Shown: piece by piece, positions 27,573 to 37,258 of the stretch
Layout: the number at the start of each line of letters is the position of its first letter
Numbering within the stretch: position 1 is the stretch's first letter
NCBI GenBank assembly: GCA_001751075.1
Contig: MAVP01000007.1
Coordinates: forward strand, 1-37,463
Direction of reading: 5' to 3'
Source: Desulfobacterales bacterium S7086C20
GTDB lineage: Bacteria > Desulfobacterota > Desulfobacteria > Desulfobacterales > C00003060
DNA length: 37,463 nucleotides
Notes under the pieces: model-generated
What the model was told of the DNA's origin: nothing
What the model saw: only the letters and a program-made list of their open reading frames with translations
Database searches by the model: none
Program-made: the position numbers and the translations under genes

Positions 27573-27625
27573 GATGGAAGCAGCCCCAAACTTATGCGAG
27601 AAAGGGGTTGCTTCCATCTTTTTTT
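27573..27625 (+). terminator. intrinsic terminator after pilA
   Basis: GATGGAAGCAGCCCC..GGGGTTGCTTCCATC followed by T-run. Confidence 0.93.
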
Positions 27626-27673
27626 GTGCCTGACGATTCAGACGCAGTAACCCTCCCGTAATATCCGTTTTGT

Positions 27674-27701
27674 TTGTACATGATACATTTTGTGCTATTA
27701 T
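27674..27701 (+). promoter_or_regulatory. possible extended -10 promoter for the DUF2723 gene
   Basis: TTGTAC-N16-TATTAT with TG-n extended -10 (TGCTATTAT), 7 nt before ATG at 27709. Confidence 0.45.
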
Positions 27702-27708
27702 GAAATAA

Positions 27709-29793
27709 ATGCCATCTCATCAACGTACATGCTCGCGACGGTCTTTGTTGTTGGATTTTGCTCTTTTCAGCACCGTCCTTGCGGTCTATTTGCTTACCAC
27801 ATGCCCGAGCGTGTATGTGGGTGACAGCGGTGAGTTTATCGCCTCCGCCTTTTGCCTCGGCAATGCCCATAATTCCGGCTACCCTCTCTATGCGTTGATC
27901 GGAAAGTTGTTCAGTCTAGTTCCTTTTGGAAACATCGCCTTTCGGATCAACATTATGTCAGCCTCTTTCGGTGCCCTGACCGTGTGGCTGATCTACCGGG
28001 TTATCGTATGGGAAACACACTCTTTCCTTGCCGCAATATCCGCCGCACTGCTACTTGCCTTTTCCGCCACTTTCTGGTCCCAAACCACCTGCGCAGAGGT
28101 CTATACATTCCATGCCTTTTTTGTTGCCTTGATAATAACACTCGTTTTTTGGTGGAAAAAAACGATGTCCCTTGACCGGCTGTGCATACTCGCATTCGTG
28201 GCAGGGCTCAGTTTTGCCAATCACCTTCAGACCGTTATGCTTGCCCCTGCGTTATGCTTCTTCATCATATCGTCAGATCACAAGGCCTTGTTAGGTTTCA
28301 GGAATTTGTTTTTGTTACTCCTTTTTTTTACGCTCGGTTTGTCTGTTTATCTCTACCTGCCCATTCGCACCGAGGCCGGCTCAGCTATTCACTGGGGAGA
28401 CCCTGATACGGTTGGAAGTTTCTTTAACCATGTCTTTGCGAGTGCCCACCGTCACGGATATATGTTCAACGAATCATGGGACACATATGGAGCACGACTC
28501 GTAAGTGCCATCAAGGAGATGGTCAGACAGTATCACCTATTCCTGGTCTTTGCAGCCATTGGATGGGCGAAAGAAAAGGATGTTAGAAACAAGGTATTCT
28601 GGATTCTCATAGTGCTTTTTGACATAATATACACGGTATTTTTAAATACCATCTCTCTAGAGATCACGGCCTTTCAGATCCCCAGTTATGTTGCCCTGGC
28701 CATCCTCATTGGCAAAGGCATGGCCGGCATCATGGAATATCGGTTATCGAGTCAGTCATTGAACCGGATCTATCACCTCAGCCTCAAATCTGCGTTTGCA
28801 TGCTTTCCTATGGTTCTGCTGACCACAAACCTCTATCAAAACGATCAACATATGAACTACACTGCGTACGAATACGGGATGAATATTATGAGAAGTATTC
28901 CCAGCGATAGCACCTTGCTTTTGGGCGGGGATAATGTCGTTTTTCCTGTTAGCTATCTCCGATTAGCAGAAAATGCACGTCCCGATGTCGCAATCTACGA
29001 TCGCTACAATCTGATTTTCAAAATGCCTTTTCTTTATAAAGAAAGCTCGGTTTTTGTCGGTAAATGGGAAGAATTGAGACACATCATAGAAACAGAACTA
29101 GCCAGAACTCGAAGGTATGTCTACCTTGCCATGTTTAATGAAAAGGCCTTTTCAAATCAAGAGTGTGATTTGATTCCGCATGGCCTCACATATCGGGTGG
29201 TACTTTCAGATCAGCTTGAGTCGGCACTGACAGAAGGGGTTGATCCTTGGCCATTTTATATATGGGAAAGCACGAACAATACTTTCTATCGAGATTACAT
29301 GAACAGATTGGTTGCGGGCTGCTTTCTCTTCAAGATTGGCAGGGACCTTATCTTGGCGGGAAACCAATCATCTGGGATAGAAATGTTAGAGAAATCCTCG
29401 TCTATTGCTCCTAATGATCATGCTTTGCACATAGATCTTGCACTTTTCTATACTGACATGGGTGTGTATAAAAATGCATTATCGGAACTAAAAATCTCTT
29501 CCCAATTTGCTACAAACCTTGCCGTTCTGTACAATATCTGGGGATACTATTATGAAAAGATAGGAGAAAACGCCAAAGCAATAGAGGCTTTCGAAAAATC
29601 GATCGTTGCAAATCCCAAGGATTCAGATACTTATAATAATTTAGGTTTGTTGTATCTGGAGGCCGACAAACCTGATTCGGCAAAAGATGCATTTGAAAAA
29701 TCCTTGTCATTAAATCCAAAACAGCCCAAATTGATCAGCTTTCTGAATGAACATGACTTAAGACCAGACATTGTTGAGCAAACAAAAAAGTAA
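27709..29793 (+). CDS. DUF2723-type integral membrane protein with C-terminal TPR repeats
   Basis: YLLTTCPSVYVGDSGEFIASAFCLGNAHNSGYPLYALIGKLFSLVPFGNIAFRINIMSA; C-terminal AIEAFEKSIVANPKDSDTYNNLGLLYLEADKPDSAKDAFEKSLSLNPKQ. Confidence 0.88.
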   Translation: MPSHQRTCSRRSLLLDFALFSTVLAVYLLTTCPSVYVGDSGEFIASAFCLGNAHNSGYPLYALIGKLFSLVPFGNIAFRINIMSASFGALTVWLIYRVIVWETHSFLAAISAALLLAFSATFWSQTTCAEVYTFHAFFVALIITLVFWWKKTMSLDRLCILAFVAGLSFANHLQTVMLAPALCFFIISSDHKALLGFRNLFLLLLFFTLGLSVYLYLPIRTEAGSAIHWGDPDTVGSFFNHVFASAHRHGYMFNESWDTYGARLVSAIKEMVRQYHLFLVFAAIGWAKEKDVRNKVFWILIVLFDIIYTVFLNTISLEITAFQIPSYVALAILIGKGMAGIMEYRLSSQSLNRIYHLSLKSAFACFPMVLLTTNLYQNDQHMNYTAYEYGMNIMRSIPSDSTLLLGGDNVVFPVSYLRLAENARPDVAIYDRYNLIFKMPFLYKESSVFVGKWEELRHIIETELARTRRYVYLAMFNEKAFSNQECDLIPHGLTYRVVLSDQLESALTEGVDPWPFYIWESTNNTFYRDYMNRLVAGCFLFKIGRDLILAGNQSSGIEMLEKSSSIAPNDHALHIDLALFYTDMGVYKNALSELKISSQFATNLAVLYNIWGYYYEKIGENAKAIEAFEKSIVANPKDSDTYNNLGLLYLEADKPDSAKDAFEKSLSLNPKQPKLISFLNEHDLRPDIVEQTKK

Positions 29794-30515
29794 TGTATCT
29801 CTCTCTAATCATCCCTTTGTACAACGAGGAAAGGTGCCTTGAGGAAAGCTTCAAGGCTGTAAAGGCATACCTCGATACCCTCAAGAAGGACTACGAGATT
29901 GTCCTCGTAAATGACGGAAGCTATGACAATACGAGGCTGATTGTTGAAAAAATCGTTGAAAGGAATCCAAAAACCAGCTTGCTAAGCAGCCCCGAAAATA
30001 AAGGCAAAGGACATGCTGTCAGAAAGGGTATCCTGGACGCGGCCGGAAAATATGTCATATTCACAGATGCTGACTTGGCCGTGCCGGCTCGTTTTATTGG
30101 CACATGTTTGAAAGAACTGGAAAGCGGAAACTCAATGGTTATAGGTTCCAGACATCTACCGGACTCCATTTTCAAGATACGCGAAAAGCCTCTGCGCCAA
30201 TTTTTGGGTGAAATCTTTCGAAGGTTCGCACAAATTAGCCTGGGTTTGAGGGTCTCTGACATTACATGTGGACTGAAGGGGTTTTCAAGAGAGGCCGCTT
30301 TCGATATCTTTTCTCGATCACGAATTGACCGATGGGGTTATGATGCAGAGGTTGTTTCCCTTGCCCAAAGACTCGGATATGACATCAAGGAAGTGCCTGT
30401 AGTGTGGCGCCATTCTTTTGACTCTAAAGTAAACGTGGGCATTGATTCTCTTGGCACACTTCTGGAGATATTTCGAATAAGACATTACTTTGCTAGAAAA
30501 CTATATAACTGCTGA
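29793..30515 (+). CDS. GT2 family glycosyltransferase (polyprenyl-phosphate sugar synthase-like)
   Basis: LSLIIPLYNEERCLEESF..EIVLVNDGSYDNT..NKGKGHAVRKGILDAAGKYVIFTDADLAVP. Confidence 0.9.
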   Translation: MYLSLIIPLYNEERCLEESFKAVKAYLDTLKKDYEIVLVNDGSYDNTRLIVEKIVERNPKTSLLSSPENKGKGHAVRKGILDAAGKYVIFTDADLAVPARFIGTCLKELESGNSMVIGSRHLPDSIFKIREKPLRQFLGEIFRRFAQISLGLRVSDITCGLKGFSREAAFDIFSRSRIDRWGYDAEVVSLAQRLGYDIKEVPVVWRHSFDSKVNVGIDSLGTLLEIFRIRHYFARKLYNC

Positions 30516-30538
30516 ACAAATATGCATTTGGACTATCT

Positions 30539-32905
30539 TTGGACATGCGATATCACCTTTTTAAAGGGCTAGACTCGTACGAAACAGGACATGAACAAAT
30601 TCCTTGCCTGAGGCGAGTTTCATCTGAAATCATACCAGTTGTTATCCTCGGGCTATTAGTACTGTCTTTCTTTGCTAAAATCATTTTGACAGGCACCACC
30701 CTCTTTGGTTCCGACTTTATCCTCCAATTCCATCCATGGAAGAGATTTGTGTATGATTACGTGCATGCCAATGGCACATTACCATTTTGGAATCCTTATC
30801 TCTTTTCCGGTACGCCGTTCATCGCCAATATTCAGGCATCAATGTTCTATCCTCTTGGGTTTCTCTACTATCTGGTGCCGCCTGAATACGCCTACGGATA
30901 CGCAACAATACTCCACTGCTCTCTGGGGGCCATTTTCATGTTCGTTTTCATGCGGACACTCTCGGTAGCATATTGGGGGGCATTCCTGTCCGCTTTTGTC
31001 TTTACATTCAACGGCTATTTCATGGCACACCTTTACGCAGGGCACCTATCTTTTGTGCAAAACTATATATGGATTCCCCTCATATTCTTCTTTGTATATC
31101 GATTTGTTAAGACAATCTGTTTTAGGTGGGCGCTGGGCGCCGGGTTGTCGCTTGGGACCCAGATCCTGGGAGGATTTCCTCAAATCGCCTTTTATACTAT
31201 CCTGGCAATCTTAGCACTAGGCGCCCTTTATATCGGGATTTCCTTAAAGGCCAGGCACGCAAGAAACGCGATCATGACAAGTCTCGGGCTGGTGGTTATC
31301 GTAGTCACCGGTTTTGCCTTGGCTGCTATTCAACTTCTTCCGACCCTTGAGTTCATGCAGCTTTCAGGACGTGCCGGAGGCGTAAGCTACTGGTTTGCCA
31401 CACTCGATTCATTTCACCCCAAGCTGTTTTTATCGTTTCTCATCCCCGACTTCTTTGGAAATGCTGTTGATGGAACCTATTGGTTGAATCCTAAAGACTG
31501 GGCTTTTTGGGAAACGTGTGGATATGTCGGCATCCTCCCCCTTTGTCTCATCTTTTTTTCGTGTCTAAACTCTCGGAAGCTTCGCCGTACCCGCTATTTC
31601 TTTATAGGCCTTGCTATGCTGGCTCTCTTTCTGGCGTTGGGTAAATACAACCCCCTGTATCCTCTTTTCTACAGTCTGCCAGGTTTTCACAACTTTCGCA
31701 TCCCTGCCCAGATCTTGTTCCTGTATGTGTTTGCCATTGCCGTGCTATCGGGAATCGGCCTTAACCATTTGCAACAAGGTTCGTTAAGATTTACCAAGAG
31801 TTTGGCACTATTCCTTGCTGTAGGCAGTCTGGGATTTTTGTTTCTCATCGTTGTCATCCACTTGTTTCCCTATGATTTCTTTTCCCATCTGTTCAAGACC
31901 TTCGCTGAGCAACCCATAGACCCAGCTTCCGCAGAAATGGTGCCACGAAAAATCGTTTTCGCAGTGAGCAGGTCTGCATTACTCTTTTTCAGCGCCGTCT
32001 TGTTGCTGGCACTGTGCCACAAAAAAAAGATCGGCAGGGCTCTTTTTAACGGCCTTGTTATTACCATGGTTGTGCTGGACTTGGGCCTATATTCGGTCAA
32101 ATTTGTCAAGTCTCACGAATTTATTACTTCCAAGGAAAAACAAGACCTTGTCAACCAACTCCAGGACGAACCGGGACAAGGAAGAACACTTACCTCAAAC
32201 AGCTCCTTTTTGCTTAATGACGGCTTGGTCTATCGATTTGCAAGTATCGGCGGATATGATCCTCTTGTCCTTGAAAGATATATTCTCTATCTGCAGGCAA
32301 GTCAGCAGTTACCTCAGCAGAGGCATGTATTAACCACATCTTTTGTCAAGGACTATAATCACAAATTCTTGAGAATGCTAAACCTCAAACGCACGGTGCA
32401 GGATAAACGGGTGGTCACCTCGCAAAATTTTCTTCCTAGGGCCTTTGTTGTAGACAAGGCTGTAGTTAAGCAAGCCGAAGAAGTTCTCGATTTTATGAAC
32501 ACTGACACATTTAATCCACTTAAAATGGTTGTGTTGGAACCAGGATCTAAGAAGCTCATGCTGCCACACACCAAAGGAGACAATTTCAAAAGCTCTTGTT
32601 CCATTAGATACTATGATAATGAAAATATCCGAATCAAGACTTCGGCTAATCGGGCATGCTACCTTGTCCTAAGCGAGATATTTTACCCTGGATGGGAGGC
32701 CAAAGTAGATGCCAAAGAAGTCCCTATTCTTCGTGGTAACTACATGTTCCGCGTCATCCCCCTTAAACCGGGCGAACATCAGGTTGAACTCAGATTTGTT
32801 TCATGGCCTTTCCGCATAGGGGCGGCAATATCTCTGCTGACCTTGATCTTTTCTGGAATAGTTATTGCTTTGAGTAGAAGGTGCTACAACCGATCACCAG
32901 GCTGA
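30539..32905 (+). CDS. YfhO-like multi-pass membrane protein
   Basis: FGSDFILQFHPWKRFVYDYVHANGTLPFWNPYLFSGTPFIANIQASMFYPLGFLYYL; C-terminal SEIFYPGWEAKVD..ILRGNYMFRVIPLKPGEHQVELRF. Confidence 0.85.
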   Translation: MDMRYHLFKGLDSYETGHEQIPCLRRVSSEIIPVVILGLLVLSFFAKIILTGTTLFGSDFILQFHPWKRFVYDYVHANGTLPFWNPYLFSGTPFIANIQASMFYPLGFLYYLVPPEYAYGYATILHCSLGAIFMFVFMRTLSVAYWGAFLSAFVFTFNGYFMAHLYAGHLSFVQNYIWIPLIFFFVYRFVKTICFRWALGAGLSLGTQILGGFPQIAFYTILAILALGALYIGISLKARHARNAIMTSLGLVVIVVTGFALAAIQLLPTLEFMQLSGRAGGVSYWFATLDSFHPKLFLSFLIPDFFGNAVDGTYWLNPKDWAFWETCGYVGILPLCLIFFSCLNSRKLRRTRYFFIGLAMLALFLALGKYNPLYPLFYSLPGFHNFRIPAQILFLYVFAIAVLSGIGLNHLQQGSLRFTKSLALFLAVGSLGFLFLIVVIHLFPYDFFSHLFKTFAEQPIDPASAEMVPRKIVFAVSRSALLFFSAVLLLALCHKKKIGRALFNGLVITMVVLDLGLYSVKFVKSHEFITSKEKQDLVNQLQDEPGQGRTLTSNSSFLLNDGLVYRFASIGGYDPLVLERYILYLQASQQLPQQRHVLTTSFVKDYNHKFLRMLNLKRTVQDKRVVTSQNFLPRAFVVDKAVVKQAEEVLDFMNTDTFNPLKMVVLEPGSKKLMLPHTKGDNFKSSCSIRYYDNENIRIKTSANRACYLVLSEIFYPGWEAKVDAKEVPILRGNYMFRVIPLKPGEHQVELRFVSWPFRIGAAISLLTLIFSGIVIALSRRCYNRSPG

Positions 32906-35280
32906 CAATAATGATCCAAAATTCTCTCTCTTCGATAGCAAACGCCTCAAAAGGCAGCCCCAGAATTTCATTTCCAGTTGCAATCCTCATCCTATTGGGA
33001 TTTACAGCAGCCATGTTTGCCGGTGTTTTGCTTTCCACAGAGAAGATTGTTCTCTCAATCCCCCACACAGACCTATTTGATCAGTTTGCCTATTGGCGCG
33101 AGTTTGGATTCAGCCAAATGCGTCACGGCAATCTTGCGTTATGGAATCCCCATGTATTTTCAGGCGCGCCGTTTTTTGGGGGACTTCAGTCGGCGTTGCT
33201 ATATCCCTTGAACATTGTTTACCTGATATTACCCCTGGCTATGGCAATAAATGTCAGCGTTGCCATGCATGTTTTTCTCGTTGGCACATTCATGTATCTA
33301 TGGGCTTCGCATCGCGGCCTGCACCCGCTAGCATGTCTTTTATCATCGGTTCTACTGATGTTCTGCGGGGCCCATTTCATGCAAATTCAAGCCGGGCATC
33401 TACCTCATCTCTGCACCATGACTTGGGCCCCTCTAGTTTTTCTGTCTATTGACGGTTTTTTCAGAAAACCAATGTTACGATGGTGTCTCCTTGGCATGTT
33501 TGCCATTACCATGCAGATATTTGCCGGATACCCGCAACACCTCTACTTCACTGCGGTTACCGCCGCACTCTATTCCACGCTTTGCATGGTCAAGGCAAAA
33601 CAGCGGGTGAGGATATTTCTGGGGCTCTTGAGCATGTATGCCGGAGCTAGTGTCTTGGGCGCGGTTCAATTATTGCCGGCCATTCAGGTTGCTGGTGAAA
33701 GTATCAGAAGCGGAGGCCTGTCCTATGAGTTTGCCGCAAGGTTTTCTTTCCCTCCGGAAAATCTTATCACCTTTTTTGCGCCATGCTTTTTTGGTAATGA
33801 GACAACCATACCTTATTGGGGACGGTGGTATTTATGGGAAATGTTTCTGTTTGTAGGTGTAACCGGTCTCATGCTTGCAGTGTATGGTTCTTTCTGCGGG
33901 AAACGAAGTATTCGCCGGTTTTCAGTGGCCATGGTCGTTACACTCATTTTTCTCGCTTTAGGCGCATATACCCCATTGTTCGGAATTCTTCATGGTAGTA
34001 TTCCTGGCTTTGATAAGTTTCGGGGTAGTTCGAAGTTCATATTCCAGGCATCCCTTTTCATCACTATGCTTGCGGGCATAGGTTTTGATCACATTGCAAG
34101 GCACGGTATTATTAAGCGAAAAACGGTTCTTGCAATATTGATTGTGGGCATGATCTTGGGAACCGCGGCGGTTTGTATACGAAATTCGGCGGAGGAGCCA
34201 AACGACACTGGTTGGTGGCGGCACGCCATGTACCAGGTATACGATACAAGCCAGTCTTATCTTCCACAAGAACATTATAGAGATCCTCAGTTTGTCAGAA
34301 AAGCTGGTTTTCTTGCATCAAGATCCTTGATGGTTGGTGCAGGCATTTGTGTGCTGCTATCGTTCCTTCTTTTACTTCTAGGTACTTCGCGGAAACTGCC
34401 TTATGTAATCGCAATCCTGGCCATGGCCGAAATCTTTGTCTTTGCAAGGATGTCGCTGTCCACATTTCACCTTTCCTCTATTCGAAGTCCCAAGATCGAA
34501 AAAATGCTGGCCTCACATCCTGGCGACTATCGCATATTTAACCCTAAAAGACCTGATGCTGCCATGTCAATGGGTGTAAACGATATTTGGGGATATGACT
34601 CTGTTGTATTGAAGCGCTACGCAGAGTTTATGACATTTACCCAAGGAAATCCCCCTAATGAAGCATCTCAGTATGTTGAGTTTACAAGACTTCATAGGCT
34701 TTACAAGATGCTTCGATGCCGCTTTTCCTTTATTCCTACTAAGGGCAAGGGGGGCAAAGTGGAAGTCATTGAAAGTGAAGATGTTATGCCACGACTGCAA
34801 TTAATCCAGGATTATGCGGTCATGAAAGATCGGGATGAGATTTTCGATATAATGGAAGGGCCTTCTTTTGATCCACGCCAAAAGGTAATTCTGGAAACGC
34901 ACCCTCAGCCCGAACCTGTTGTTTCTGAAAAAAAAGGGACCGCTTCTGTGATTGATTCCTCTAGCGATCATCTTACCGTTGAAGCAGATTTGCCGGGTCC
35001 GGCGATTTTGCTGATTACAGATACATACAGCGACGGCTGGCACGCCCGTGCCTTGCCGGGAAGCAGTCAGCAGGAATACGTTGTCATGCCTGCAAACTAC
35101 ATCCTGCGTGCTATCCCTCTTTCGAGAGGATATCACCGTATTCGTATCGAGTACAAACCGCTGACCTTTCAGATAGGAAAATGGATATCAATGGGATCAT
35201 TTGTTTCCTGTATGATATTTCTTGGATGGCACTTGCGAAAAAAGAGTATAATGGGGGGTCATTACCGTTCATTCCTGTGA
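32881..35280 (+). CDS. YfhO-like multi-pass membrane protein (tandem paralogue)
   Basis: PHTDLFDQFAYWREFGFSQMRHGNLALWNPHVFSGAPFFGGLQSALLYPLNIVYL; C-terminal TDTYSDGWHAR..MPANYILRAIPLSRGYHRIRIEY; 25-bp overlap with the previous gene. ORF start may be internal (ATG at 32911). Confidence 0.83.
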   Translation: MLQPITRLTIMIQNSLSSIANASKGSPRISFPVAILILLGFTAAMFAGVLLSTEKIVLSIPHTDLFDQFAYWREFGFSQMRHGNLALWNPHVFSGAPFFGGLQSALLYPLNIVYLILPLAMAINVSVAMHVFLVGTFMYLWASHRGLHPLACLLSSVLLMFCGAHFMQIQAGHLPHLCTMTWAPLVFLSIDGFFRKPMLRWCLLGMFAITMQIFAGYPQHLYFTAVTAALYSTLCMVKAKQRVRIFLGLLSMYAGASVLGAVQLLPAIQVAGESIRSGGLSYEFAARFSFPPENLITFFAPCFFGNETTIPYWGRWYLWEMFLFVGVTGLMLAVYGSFCGKRSIRRFSVAMVVTLIFLALGAYTPLFGILHGSIPGFDKFRGSSKFIFQASLFITMLAGIGFDHIARHGIIKRKTVLAILIVGMILGTAAVCIRNSAEEPNDTGWWRHAMYQVYDTSQSYLPQEHYRDPQFVRKAGFLASRSLMVGAGICVLLSFLLLLLGTSRKLPYVIAILAMAEIFVFARMSLSTFHLSSIRSPKIEKMLASHPGDYRIFNPKRPDAAMSMGVNDIWGYDSVVLKRYAEFMTFTQGNPPNEASQYVEFTRLHRLYKMLRCRFSFIPTKGKGGKVEVIESEDVMPRLQLIQDYAVMKDRDEIFDIMEGPSFDPRQKVILETHPQPEPVVSEKKGTASVIDSSSDHLTVEADLPGPAILLITDTYSDGWHARALPGSSQQEYVVMPANYILRAIPLSRGYHRIRIEYKPLTFQIGKWISMGSFVSCMIFLGWHLRKKSIMGGHYRSFL

Positions 35281-35367
35281 TGAAGAGCGGATATGATCAA
35301 GAACTAAAAGCTCGCTCAAAAATAAGTTCGCAGGATCAGCGTTCCGCAACTGGAGAAGCCACATAAG

Positions 35368-36141
35368 ATGTATAAAAACAACAAGGTGGTAGTTGTTATG
35401 CCGGCCTATAATGCCGCCAAGACACTCCGGATGACCTATGATGAGATTATGTCTCAGGGTGTGGTAGATCTGGTTATTATAGTCGATGACGCCAGCCAAG
35501 ATGATACCGCAGCTATGGCGAGGACTCTGCCAAACACAAAAGTTTATATTCATGAAACCAATCGAGGGTACGGCGGCAATCAAAAGACATGTTACAAGAT
35601 GGCATTGAATGAGGGGGCCGATATCATCATAATGGTCCATCCCGATTATCAGTACACACCTAAGCTGATTCCGGCCATGACCTCCTTGATTGGTAATGGT
35701 CTTTACCATTGTGTGTTAGGCTCCAGAATCCTTGGAGGATATGCGCTGAAAGGAGGAATGCCGATTTGGAAGTTTGTCTCGAATCGTTTCCTGACCTTTG
35801 TAGAAAATATATTCCTTGGAGCAAAGCTTTCCGAATATCACACAGGATACAGGGCATTTTCCCGCATCTTGTTGGAGCAGTTACCACTTGAGGTCAATTC
35901 TAATGACTATCTCTTTGATAACCAGATGCTCGCTCAAATCGTGTGGCGTGGTTTCACGATTGCAGAGATCAGTTGCCCCACAAAATATTTTGGCGAGGCT
36001 TCATCGATAGGCCTGATTCGAAGCATCAAGTACGGCTTTGGATGTCTTTTTACAGCCTTCGTTTTCCGTCTGGCGAAGATGAAAATTTTTCCAAGGCGCT
36101 TTATATTAGACCAGACCATGATGAGGCACGTTACAATCTAG
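35368..36141 (+). CDS. GT2 family glycosyltransferase (DPMS-like)
   Basis: VVVVMPAYNAAKTLRMTYDEI..LVIIVDDASQDDTAAMA..NRGYGGNQKTCYKMALNEGADIIIMVHPDYQYTPK. Confidence 0.9.
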   Translation: MYKNNKVVVVMPAYNAAKTLRMTYDEIMSQGVVDLVIIVDDASQDDTAAMARTLPNTKVYIHETNRGYGGNQKTCYKMALNEGADIIIMVHPDYQYTPKLIPAMTSLIGNGLYHCVLGSRILGGYALKGGMPIWKFVSNRFLTFVENIFLGAKLSEYHTGYRAFSRILLEQLPLEVNSNDYLFDNQMLAQIVWRGFTIAEISCPTKYFGEASSIGLIRSIKYGFGCLFTAFVFRLAKMKIFPRRFILDQTMMRHVTI

Positions 36142-36206
36142 ACCTTGCTCTACGGATTATGGACAAAACCCACGACACGCACTCAATTATTACTGAAAGT
36201 CAGTGA
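36085..36206 (+). pseudogene. TPR-coding remnant out of frame with the GT2 3' end
   Basis: Second frame reads ENFSKALYIRPDHDEARYNLDLALRIMDKTHDTHSIITESQ*, a TPR consensus-like segment. Confidence 0.6.
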
Positions 36207-36282
36207 AGAAACGGGTCGTCCATAGCCATCCAGCGTTTCAAGAGTCCAATCGATTCATGCGGTTAGAGCGATTTATTGGTTG

Positions 36283-36311
36283 TTGACATAGTCTAAATGA
36301 CCTGGTATAAT
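36283..36311 (+). promoter_or_regulatory. consensus sigma70 promoter of the toxin-antitoxin operon
   Basis: TTGACA - 17 nt - TATAAT, exact consensus hexamers and spacing. Confidence 0.88.
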
Positions 36312-36372
36312 TTGGCTCAGCATGTCAGGAACACAGGAACAGGAAATCTTGGCGTACCGGAGGGGTTAAGAT

Positions 36373-36654
36373 ATGGAAAGCTATAATTTGACGGAAGCCA
36401 AGGCCAAGTTATCCGCGATTATCAGCCGTGTAGCCTTTGCGCGAAAGAATGTTACTATCAGGCGAAAAGGCAAAAATGTAGCGGTGGTGGTGCCGTATGA
36501 GGAATATCTGCACAAATGGGCAGGGAGTGCCGGTGGCAAGGGATTGTTGTCGGCAAAGGGGGCTTTAGCCGATATAGTTGATATTGATGAATTCGTCGAA
36601 GATATCTACAAGGCCAGAGAGGAATCTGTCGACAGAAACGAAACGGGCGTGTAA
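36373..36654 (+). CDS. Phd/YefM family antitoxin
   Basis: MESYNLTEAKAKLSAIISRVAFARKNVTIRRKGKNVAVVVPYEEY. Confidence 0.9.
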   Translation: MESYNLTEAKAKLSAIISRVAFARKNVTIRRKGKNVAVVVPYEEYLHKWAGSAGGKGLLSAKGALADIVDIDEFVEDIYKAREESVDRNETGV

Positions 36655-37064
36655 TGTACTTGTTTGATACGGATTGTCTTAGCAATATCGTAAAAAAGCA
36701 TCCATCCCCTTTGTTGTTGAAGAAACTCAACGTCCTTCCGCAGGAGTTTCAGTTTTCAACCTCTGTAAATGTTTGTGAGATATACTACGGGGCTTACCGT
36801 TCGAAAAACAGAAAAAGAATCCTCAAGGCCTACGAGGAAAAGGTTTTTCCGAATTTGAATATCCTCGCTTTTGATACGGAAAGCGGAAGGATTTGTGGCC
36901 GCCTGAAGGCCGGATTAGAAAAGAAGGGCCTGCCAAAAAGCGAGCCTGACTTACGCATTGCCGCTATTGCCATTCAGCACAACATGGTTTTGGTTACCGG
37001 AAACACGAGGCATTTCAAGGGTATTCCAGGGCTTAATGTCGAGGATTGGATTAACGGCATATAG
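36654..37064 (+). CDS. PIN-domain (VapC-type) toxin
   Basis: MYLFDTDCLSNIVKK..TSVNVCEIYYGAYRS..DLRIAAIAIQHNMVLVTGNTRHFKGIPGLNVEDW. Confidence 0.92.
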   Translation: MYLFDTDCLSNIVKKHPSPLLLKKLNVLPQEFQFSTSVNVCEIYYGAYRSKNRKRILKAYEEKVFPNLNILAFDTESGRICGRLKAGLEKKGLPKSEPDLRIAAIAIQHNMVLVTGNTRHFKGIPGLNVEDWINGI

Positions 37065-37258
37065 TAAGATAGTACACCCATCCACAAAGATCCCTTCCAT
37101 AATTTTTATTGACAAGTAATACAATCAATGTTAGCGGAGTGTAATTCAGGTTGTTCTTTTAAGATTTTAGTGCGTTATATTAGAGAGCTGTTTAAGCGGG
37201 ACAGAATGCCCCGCATAACCACAACGAGCCTTCAGCGCTTACAAAAAAGGAGGGGGCG

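Noticed and set aside
37129-37160. TTGACA-like box upstream of the right-edge CDS
   Set aside because: No acceptable -10 hexamer at 16-18 nt spacing.
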